Shown piece by piece: positions 58,558 to 64,000 of a stretch of 64,000 bases of DNA. Where the stretch lies: positions 74,962 to 138,961 of the forward strand of contig CAZXWN010000004.1 of the NCBI GenBank assembly GCA_964644695.1. Direction: 5' to 3'. The stretch comes from CAZXWN01 sp964644695 [NCBI: uncultured bacterium] (GTDB lineage Bacteria; UBP4; UBA4092). The translations under genes and the position numbers were made by a program. The first letter of the stretch is position 1; each line of letters opens with the position of its first letter. The notes beneath the pieces were generated by a model that was given only the letters and a program-made list of their open reading frames with translations, was not told the DNA's origin and ran no database searches.

Positions 58558-58753
58558 ATAAAAGAAAAGGCCGGAAGTGTGGGATGGGCACTTCCGGCGC
58601 CTAGCTCGGCATTGGGGGACCGAGCTAATTGCCTGCTGGAGGGCATTGCAGGCAGCCTCTGCAGGGCTGCAGAGGTGGGGTATCTTATTTTTTCAAGGGC
58701 ATGAGTTAAGAAACTGGCGAATTATTTAATTCTGGTGCGTTCTTAAACCTCAT
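58558..58753 (-). ncRNA. Structured small RNA or nagAB leader, five hairpins, novel
   Basis: About 196 nt. The 5' end is predicted by a promoter at exact spacing. Hairpin 5' (58701-58753): ATGAG/CTCAT, TTAAGAA/TTCTTAA and GAATTA/TAATTC arms. Then four perfect stem-loops: CCTCTGCA/TGCAGAGG (58656-58675), TGCCTGC/GCAGGCA (58630-58654), TAGCTCGG/CCGAGCTA (58602-58627), GCCGGAAGTG/CACTTCCGGC (58570-58598). In this orientation the loops are GCCC, AATGCCCTCCA, TCCCCCAATG and CCCATCCCA, all C-rich. The last hairpin is followed by CTTTTCTTTTATAT, a Rho-independent terminator. I do not recognise a known family. It lies between nagA and a secretin-N-domain gene, upstream of nagA on the same strand. Confidence 0.72.
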
Positions 58754-58759
58754 AATAAT

Positions 58760-58788
58760 AGTATATCTTATAGCAATTAGAATAACAA
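58760..58788 (-). promoter_or_regulatory. Promoter of the structured RNA
   Basis: -35 TTGTTA (58783-58788), 17-bp spacer, -10 TATACT (58760-58765). Six bases after the -10 begins ATGAG, the outer arm of the first hairpin. Confidence 0.7.
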
Positions 58789-58821
58789 CACTATTTTTTG
58801 ATAAAAATTCACTTTTTTCCC

Positions 58822-59994
58822 CTATTTTACGAGTTTAACCGGACCAGAATAGGGGGTGATTAAAAGTATGATATTGAGATTATCGTACTTAGCGTTTTCC
58901 TGTGGATTCGATTCATCTACTACCATAATTCGACGAATATCCTCATTGACCATGGTGGTACCTGATTCAACCTGGGCATTGTTAATGCTCACGGAATAGG
59001 CCACCGTTGATCCTTTAATGGGGATGACTCCATCCACATTGTAGGTCAATATAACATTAGGTTTCCCTTCAAAATCCGCTTTTTTAGCAACAAAGCGATA
59101 CAGGAATCCGGCATCTTCACCACGAACGGTCATCATATATCCAGTCGTCCCATTACTGACGGATTGTTTTTCAGTGTATTGATACCGTAATCCATCACGG
59201 AACCGAACTTCTTCGTTGGGAGTCACATTGACCCGCTTACGAGATAACAAATCAGCTTTCCCAAACTTCGAAAGCCATTCCATCAACTTCTGAATATCCA
59301 CATTCTTCAATGAGACAAATGATTCTGGATTATCTTTGGATAAATAGGGACAGGTCGCCCAGTCAATCCCTGCGGAATGCTTCTCATCCAAATCCAGAGT
59401 AACCACACTACAATCCAAACCTAACTGGGTTCTGTTTTTAAGAGCATCTTCCAACTGAGCAACCACTTTTTTAATAGCTTCCACATTGGATTGTGTATCG
59501 GTCACAATAATACTATTAGTTCGGGTATCCACGGTCATTGTGCCGCCACTACTTCCCGCACGAGTAACCATTCGAACTAATTCTGTTGCATCCGCATATT
59601 TCACTGGGATAATGGCAGTTTCCAGGGCAATATCCACAGCAGCAATCAACGATTTGGCGAGATCAACCTGTCCACGGGTCCCGGACAGAATCATTAAATT
59701 ACTGCGCATATCACCGGTCACTTCCATACTTGGGAAGGAGACCCGCACCAAATTAACAATATCCGAAACACGGGCATTTTTGATAGGAACAAATTCGGTA
59801 ATCCGAACGGGTTCCTTCGTAACTTCCGATGTAACTGGAACAGGTGCCGTCACCGCGGGAGACTCTGTCGTATTGACTACCGGAGGAGCGGCAGGAGCCG
59901 GAGTTTCCTGGGCCAAAGATAGAGAGCTGAGCCCCATCCCTGCCAACATTATAATTGTGACTAAGGCCACACTGAATCGTTTGAGTTTTGGCAT
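58822..59994 (-). CDS. Exported protein with secretin N-type domains
   Basis: 390 aa. Start at 59994 has GGAGA 11 nt upstream; signal peptide VTIIMLAGMGLSSLSLAQ and a Pro/Ala/Thr linker. Two copies of the secretin short domain (about 70-120 and 130-185: ITEFVPIKNARVSDIVNLV, TAIIPVKYADATELVRMV) with the DTRTNSIIVTDT signature. The remaining 200 residues resemble only loosely the secretin pore domain and lack its usual GxxVPxL motif. Third gene of the sigma/anti-sigma operon. Probably a periplasmic partner of a secretion or cell-envelope device rather than a full pore. Confidence 0.75.
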   Translation of the reverse strand: MPKLKRFSVALVTIIMLAGMGLSSLSLAQETPAPAAPPVVNTTESPAVTAPVPVTSEVTKEPVRITEFVPIKNARVSDIVNLVRVSFPSMEVTGDMRSNLMILSGTRGQVDLAKSLIAAVDIALETAIIPVKYADATELVRMVTRAGSSGGTMTVDTRTNSIIVTDTQSNVEAIKKVVAQLEDALKNRTQLGLDCSVVTLDLDEKHSAGIDWATCPYLSKDNPESFVSLKNVDIQKLMEWLSKFGKADLLSRKRVNVTPNEEVRFRDGLRYQYTEKQSVSNGTTGYMMTVRGEDAGFLYRFVAKKADFEGKPNVILTYNVDGVIPIKGSTVAYSVSINNAQVESGTTMVNEDIRRIMVVDESNPQENAKYDNLNIILLITPYSGPVKLVK

Positions 59995-60031
59995 AAATGT
60001 ATTTATCTCCATTATTTCTTACAGACCCGAA

Positions 60032-60802
60032 TTAATAAGAGGGTTCTGCATAACTGGCATTTGCGAAAGTCACATCTAATTCTTTTTTAACTGCATTGAT
60101 AGTGTGATCCACATTAAACCTGGCTTCCCAGATATCTCGAGTGGGTTCGCTTTTCGCAGAAGATTCCACAGAAGATTTTTCATCGGATGAATTACCCGAA
60201 TCGTTCATGGGAAATACGGGTGCCGGTTCAAAATTAGCGGCATTGGCCACATAAATAACCTTGGGTTTCACGACAACTTTTTCAGAAACAGGTTTGGAGG
60301 CTGAGGCAACCTGGTTATCCAGATATTTAACAACTTCCTCTTTCTGAACCACGGGAACTTCCAGAGTCTGTGTTTCCAGCTTCACAATCTTACTGGATAC
60401 TCGTAAATCAGGATTCATCAGGATACTGCCCAGAAAGATGCCCCCTATGAATAAACCGAGAGAATAGGACAACCGTAAGGCCGATGAATGCGGATTCAAC
60501 ATCCGGTGAAAACCATAATCAATAGTCATCCAGATTTCCTGCCACCAATAAACTTTCGGGGCGGCCAGGTGGGCTTCAATCTCCTGCCAGGTCTTTTGCC
60601 ACTGATATTCCGAAGGATACTCAATTTCTTCTTCCTGGAATAAACGGGACATCTTTAATAAGGCACTGTATTCCTCACTACAGATGGGACAATGGTCCAG
60701 ATGATCCCGAACCTCATCAGCAGCAGACCCATTCAGGTCTCCATCCAGATAGTCCTGGAGTAAGTCCAGGCACTTTTGGCATTTTAATTGGTCAGAAGTC
60801 AT
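60032..60802 (-). CDS. Anti-sigma factor with zinc finger
   Basis: 256 aa. N-terminal ZAS-type zinc finger (HLDHCPICSEE, with CQKCLDLLQDYLDG before it), a membrane segment at about 120-140 (SLGLFIGGIFLGSIL), and a periplasmic tail rich in Pro and Ser. It starts 2 bp after the sigma gene, as expected for a cognate membrane anti-sigma factor. Confidence 0.88.
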   Translation of the reverse strand: MTSDQLKCQKCLDLLQDYLDGDLNGSAADEVRDHLDHCPICSEEYSALLKMSRLFQEEEIEYPSEYQWQKTWQEIEAHLAAPKVYWWQEIWMTIDYGFHRMLNPHSSALRLSYSLGLFIGGIFLGSILMNPDLRVSSKIVKLETQTLEVPVVQKEEVVKYLDNQVASASKPVSEKVVVKPKVIYVANAANFEPAPVFPMNDSGNSSDEKSSVESSAKSEPTRDIWEARFNVDHTINAVKKELDVTFANASYAEPSY

Positions 60803-60804
60803 GG

Positions 60805-61446
60805 TTAATACTCCTTCAAGACATCTTTCAACGCCAGGCGTAGAGAATATCGTGCGCGGTGTAAATGGGTTTTAACGGTTCCCTCGGTACATCCGAGGAC
60901 ATCGGCTATTTCTTTTACTTTCATACTTTCCAGTTCAAACATGGTAAAACAGGCTTTTTGTTGTTCCGGCAATTCACTGACGGCTTCCCGAATAACCTGA
61001 TTAAGTTCTTTCCGGGCCACCAGGACATCAGCACCCACCAGAGCTAAATCCGGACGGGTATCCGAAGGGCCTTCTTCACCATCATAGGACTTATCCAGGG
61101 GTTCAGTGCGATGACGACCCTTTTTTCCCATATAGGTCTGCGCCTCATTAAATACAATAGTGCGCAGCCAGGGATAAAAAGACGGGTACTTGGCATCAAA
61201 CCGGTGGATATATTTAAAGGCCCGGATAAAAGCGCCCTGGACCACTTCTTCCGCATCAGCGGGATTGGTTACATAACGATAAGCAAACGCATAAGCACGA
61301 TTCCGGTATCTCCGAAACAGTTCATTAAACGCTGAATGATCACCTTTTTGACACCGGCGGATCAAAGTATGTTCTGATTCTTCCGCCATCACATCCATGC
61401 CCGTTTGCAGGGTATTTATTTCCAGGGTTTGATTATAGGTCAACAT
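60805..61446 (-). CDS. ECF-type RNA polymerase sigma factor
   Basis: 213 aa. Region 2: HSAFNELFRRYRNRAYAFAYRYVTNPADAEEVVQGAFIRAFKYIHRF; region 4: LPEQQKACFTMFELESMKVKEIADVLGCTEGTVKTHLHRARYSLR. The start has AAAGGA 10 nt upstream; an internal Met (MAEESEH) is possible. It should direct transcription of its own operon with the anti-sigma factor and the secretin-domain gene. Confidence 0.93.
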   Translation of the reverse strand: MLTYNQTLEINTLQTGMDVMAEESEHTLIRRCQKGDHSAFNELFRRYRNRAYAFAYRYVTNPADAEEVVQGAFIRAFKYIHRFDAKYPSFYPWLRTIVFNEAQTYMGKKGRHRTEPLDKSYDGEEGPSDTRPDLALVGADVLVARKELNQVIREAVSELPEQQKACFTMFELESMKVKEIADVLGCTEGTVKTHLHRARYSLRLALKDVLKEY

Positions 61447-61789
61447 GCCGAACGATTCCTTTCCTGGTTCCCTTAATGATACCTTATCTTCACGAGGGAC
61501 AAAAACACATCTCCCGTTACTAATAACCTATTACAATACCTCTATTACTACAGGTTGACACGCCCCATAATATTTATTCACAAAAATAAAATAATGCCCC
61601 GATTTACCCCAAAACACCTAAAACATTAACCATCAACATATTAAGTAATAAACACAACTTCTTTCTTTCGTTTCAGAGTCGTTCAGAAAGTTTTGACTGA
61701 CTATCATTTTCCCCCAAAAGAAGAATCTACGGTGTCCACCCTTCAGGCACATCCGTAACACTCTGGTATTAAAGAACTAAAGAAAAAAG
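61447..61789. other. Intergenic region upstream of the sigma operon, no gene seen
   Basis: About 340 bp, AT-rich. I found no coding frame, hairpin of note, or RNA gene. It must hold the promoter of the sigma operon; no consensus is clear. Confidence 0.5.
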
Positions 61790-62497
61790 CTAAAGCGAGA
61801 AAAAGTACCAGTTTGACTCAATCTTCTTTCGATAACCAGTCCCGATTGTATCAACATAGTCCCCATAAGGGTTCGTTTCTCGATAATGATATTCACTTAA
61901 CACTTCTTTATATAAATGCCGCTCTACTTCTTTATCCGGAGAATAATAAACAATACCCTCTTTTGCGTTATATCGGTTCGAGAACCTGATGGCCCAAAAA
62001 TCAGCCTTCTCATTATAATCAACATAATCAACGGTTAGCTGATTATAGAGATATGCCCCATTTTTGATATCAATCCTTGATAATTTACTATTCTGTACTT
62101 TTTCTTTCTTTGTTTTCTCGACTTCCTGTATAAACCACGCTTTATTCTGATTAAAATGGATTTGCTTCCATGTCTCCTTTTTATTACTCATCCAATCTTT
62201 ATGTTGAACGGAAACACCCGAAAGAATAAAACATACCAATAAATACAAGAGGGGGGTGTATCTCCATTGTGCCTTCATAGTGACCGCTATGATAAAAACC
62301 AAGAAACTTATACCAAATCCAATAAAATTCATCAAAGTAAAAATAAACAGTAGCAAATTCAGGGGGGTCGGATCAATAGATACACTGTTTCTCAGATACA
62401 TGGAGCTATATACATAGATGTCTGCTTGTATAAGCAGGAACTGAACTACCAGTAAAATTCCAATAATCCACAAATTTATCTTCCAACGCTTGGGCAT
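61790..62497 (-). CDS. Multi-pass membrane protein, diverged member of the tandem array
   Basis: 235 aa; ATG at 62497 has GGGGAG 7 nt upstream. About three membrane segments (LWIIGILLVVQFLLIQADIYV, LLLFIFTLMNFIGFGISFLVFIIAV, TPLLYLLVCFILSGVSV), then a soluble C-terminal domain with ADFWAIRFSNRYNAKEGIVYYSPDKEVE and final WYFFSL. The last part parallels GGVYYASDDKL... and final WYFV of its upstream neighbours. Unknown family; about 25 bp after the neighbour, same operon. Confidence 0.75.
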   Translation of the reverse strand: MPKRWKINLWIIGILLVVQFLLIQADIYVYSSMYLRNSVSIDPTPLNLLLFIFTLMNFIGFGISFLVFIIAVTMKAQWRYTPLLYLLVCFILSGVSVQHKDWMSNKKETWKQIHFNQNKAWFIQEVEKTKKEKVQNSKLSRIDIKNGAYLYNQLTVDYVDYNEKADFWAIRFSNRYNAKEGIVYYSPDKEVERHLYKEVLSEYHYRETNPYGDYVDTIGTGYRKKIESNWYFFSL

Positions 62498-62522
62498 CAC
62501 ACAACTCCCCATAAATATATTA

Positions 62523-63221
62523 TTAAGTATAAGTAACGAAATACCAGTGGGGCTTAATTTTCTCCAATGTTATGTATCCTGAATATTTTTCTTTTCTTGT
62601 TTCCATATAAGCGTTAAATAGTTTATCGTCTGAAGCATAATAAACACCACCACGAATACCAGGAAGTCGACCATGTCCTATAAAAAATATGTAGGTAAAG
62701 ACCTTACCCTCATCAGTTTCTTTACAAAAAAAGATTTGCCTTGCGATTTTAGGATTAATCTTTCCTTGATAGTAAACAGTACTGACCTCGCCCTTTGGAA
62801 AAACAACATATGGCTTTTGATTTACAGTATCATATGCATAATTGACGATTTCCTGATATTCCGCATAGTTTTGGTTAAACGTATTGAGTCTTACGGTATC
62901 TATATACTCAGTACTGTTATTTAGGATATATCCTAGAGAATATACGACAAAAAAAGTAAACGGTAATACCCCCATCACAATCCGTTTTAAAATAAATCCT
63001 TTATAGAAGAAAATATGGAAAATTATGTAGAAGAAAGCTACTGAGGGGATAACTGCAAAAAGGATGCCACTCAAAAGCATAAAGATAATATCACTTCCAT
63101 CTGCGCCCGGATAACTATGACTATAATACATTATGGCTTTCCAACCCACCTCATATAAAAGCACATTTATAGCCATTAAGATAATGGGTATCGCTATCTG
63201 ATTGCGTCGCCAATCAATCAT
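62523..63221 (-). CDS. Multi-pass membrane protein, tandem paralog
   Basis: 232 aa. N-terminus MIDWRRNQIAIPIILMAINVLLYEVGWKAIMYY; about four membrane segments in the first 120 residues; then a soluble domain (NFNQNYAEYQEIVNYAYDTVNQKPYVVFPKGEV ... RLPGIRGGVYYASDDKLFNAYM) ending HWYFVTYT. It is highly similar over its length to the protein at 63346, so a recent duplication. Function unknown. Confidence 0.8.
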   Translation of the reverse strand: MIDWRRNQIAIPIILMAINVLLYEVGWKAIMYYSHSYPGADGSDIIFMLLSGILFAVIPSVAFFYIIFHIFFYKGFILKRIVMGVLPFTFFVVYSLGYILNNSTEYIDTVRLNTFNQNYAEYQEIVNYAYDTVNQKPYVVFPKGEVSTVYYQGKINPKIARQIFFCKETDEGKVFTYIFFIGHGRLPGIRGGVYYASDDKLFNAYMETRKEKYSGYITLEKIKPHWYFVTYT

Positions 63222-63223
63222 AA

Positions 63224-63349
63224 TTATTCTTTCTGCCCCTCATCGTTGAATAACCATCTATTCTTCTTAAATCGTTCCCAATCAATGAAATCCCAATCAT
63301 AATATCCGTTTACAGACAACAAACAATCAACCTTTTTGGATAATTTCAC
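63224..63349 (-). CDS. 41-aa small protein gene, translationally coupled
   Basis: GTG start at 63349 overlaps the TGA stop of the upstream gene (GTGA), and the stop lies 2 nt before the next ATG. The sequence is rich in aromatics and charge: VKLSKKVDCLLSVNGYYDWD, then FIDWERFKKNRWLFNDEG. No homology is known to me; the fit between two overlapping genes suggests it is real. Confidence 0.5.
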   Translation of the reverse strand: MKLSKKVDCLLSVNGYYDWDFIDWERFKKNRWLFNDEGQKE

Positions 63350-64000
63350 GAATAAGTAACGAAATACCAGTGGGGCTTAATTTTCTCCAATATTATGTAT
63401 CCTGAATATTTTTCTTTTCTTATTTTCATATAAGCGTTAAATAGTTCATCGTCTGAAGCATAATAAACACCACCACGACTACCAGGGAGTCGACCATATC
63501 CTAAAAAATATATACAGGAGAATGTCTTACCTTCATCAGTTATTTTCGAAAAAAAGATTTGATTTGCGATTTTAGGATTAATCTTTCCTTGATAGCTATT
63601 TCCGTCGGAGTCATCCTTTGGAAAAACAACATCAGGCTTTTGATTTACAGTATCATATGCATAATTGACGATTTTCTGGTATTCCGCATAATTCTGATTA
63701 AACTTATCGAGCCTTACGGTATCTAAATACTCAGTACTATTATTTAGAACATATCCTAGGAAATATACGACAAAAAAAGTGAACGGTAATAACCCCATCA
63801 CAATCCGTTTTAAAATAAATCCTTTATAGAAGAAAATATGAAAAATTATGTAGAGAAAATATAATGCAGGGATATTAAGAAAGAAGATACCATTATATGC
63901 GACATAGATAAAACTACTTACATCTGCACCCGGATAACTATGACCATAATACATTATGGCTTTCCAACCCACCTCATATAAAAGCACATTTATAGCCATT
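63346..64000 (-). CDS. Multi-pass membrane protein, tandem paralog, 5' partial
   Basis: At least 217 aa; by comparison with its neighbour about 15 N-terminal residues lie past the window end. Same layout: INVLLYEVGWKAIMYYGHSYPG, membrane segments, YAEYQKIVNYAYDTVNQKP, RLPGSRGGVYYASDDELFNAYMK, terminal HWYFVTYS. The stop codon overlaps the start of the 41-aa gene. Confidence 0.8.
   Translation of the reverse strand, partial: MAINVLLYEVGWKAIMYYGHSYPGADVSSFIYVAYNGIFFLNIPALYFLYIIFHIFFYKGFILKRIVMGLLPFTFFVVYFLGYVLNNSTEYLDTVRLDKFNQNYAEYQKIVNYAYDTVNQKPDVVFPKDDSDGNSYQGKINPKIANQIFFSKITDEGKTFSCIYFLGYGRLPGSRGGVYYASDDELFNAYMKIRKEKYSGYIILEKIKPHWYFVTYS

Noticed and set aside
58558-58700. Plus-strand version of the hairpin array (GGA-rich loops, CsrB-like)
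   Set aside because: On the plus strand no well-spaced promoter was found. On the minus strand promoter, 5' hairpin base and terminator all agree.

Overview
This 64 kb window is a chromosomal segment of a diderm, heterotrophic bacterium. It carries a near-complete F1Fo ATP synthase operon, type II fatty acid genes, a pseudopilin, a YajC/Tgt pair, an ECF sigma/anti-sigma pair and large secreted carbohydrate-active proteins. Gene order and protein style (tandem CBM9-GH20 proteins, abundant prepilin-type and secretin-type proteins, short 9-bp CCTAT repeats) fit a PVC-superphylum member or a nearby candidate phylum such as Lentisphaerota, Hydrogenedentota or Sumerlaeota. I cannot resolve this from the sequence, and no rRNA or tRNA gene was seen.

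Layout. 1-6.9 kb holds housekeeping lipid and ribosome genes: ispA (5' truncated by the window edge), rnc, fabF, acpP, fabG, der, plsY. 6.9-17.4 kb is mixed metabolism: a GT-C-like membrane protein, a metallo-hydrolase, carA, a LolA-like/thioredoxin gene split by a frameshift, a peroxiredoxin, a D-aminoacylase, an ADP-ribosylglycohydrolase, yajC and tgt. 17.5-25.6 kb has an HD-GYP sensor, a YkuE-like phosphoesterase, a tandem PPK2 protein (Pap), a GlmU-like nucleotidyltransferase and a pseudopilin. 26.2-33.2 kb is the atp operon (I-a-c-b-delta-alpha-gamma-beta-epsilon) on the minus strand, with a short epsilon subunit. It is followed by a long-form glutamine synthetase and by a small cluster in which an AtpZ-like gene sits between two paralogous Cys-rich miniproteins.

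36.7-48.3 kb holds four consecutive ~930-950 aa secreted proteins with the same CBM9-like, GH20 and C-terminal beta-domain order. Together with glmS, nagB and nagA at 53.5-58.4 kb they suggest harvesting and catabolism of N-acetylhexosamine polymers. Between rsmA and glmS lies an AT-rich accessory island (49.7-53.4 kb). It contains a tightly overlapping operon of a class III cyclase-like protein, a DUF5343-like protein and a HEPN-type protein, divergent from an AbiEi/AbiEii toxin-antitoxin pair with a palindromic operator. This three-gene operon is one of two candidates for an undescribed system.

The other candidate is a ~196-nt structured RNA at 58558-58753 (minus strand). It has its own promoter, a long 5' hairpin, four consecutive perfect hairpins with C-rich loops and an intrinsic terminator, and lies directly upstream of nagA-nagB. 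The window ends with a sigma/anti-sigma/secretin-N-domain operon (58.8-61.4 kb) and a tandem array of paralogous membrane proteins with a 41-aa gene between two of them (61.8-64 kb). A 47-bp palindromic REP-like element occurs in four intergenic places.
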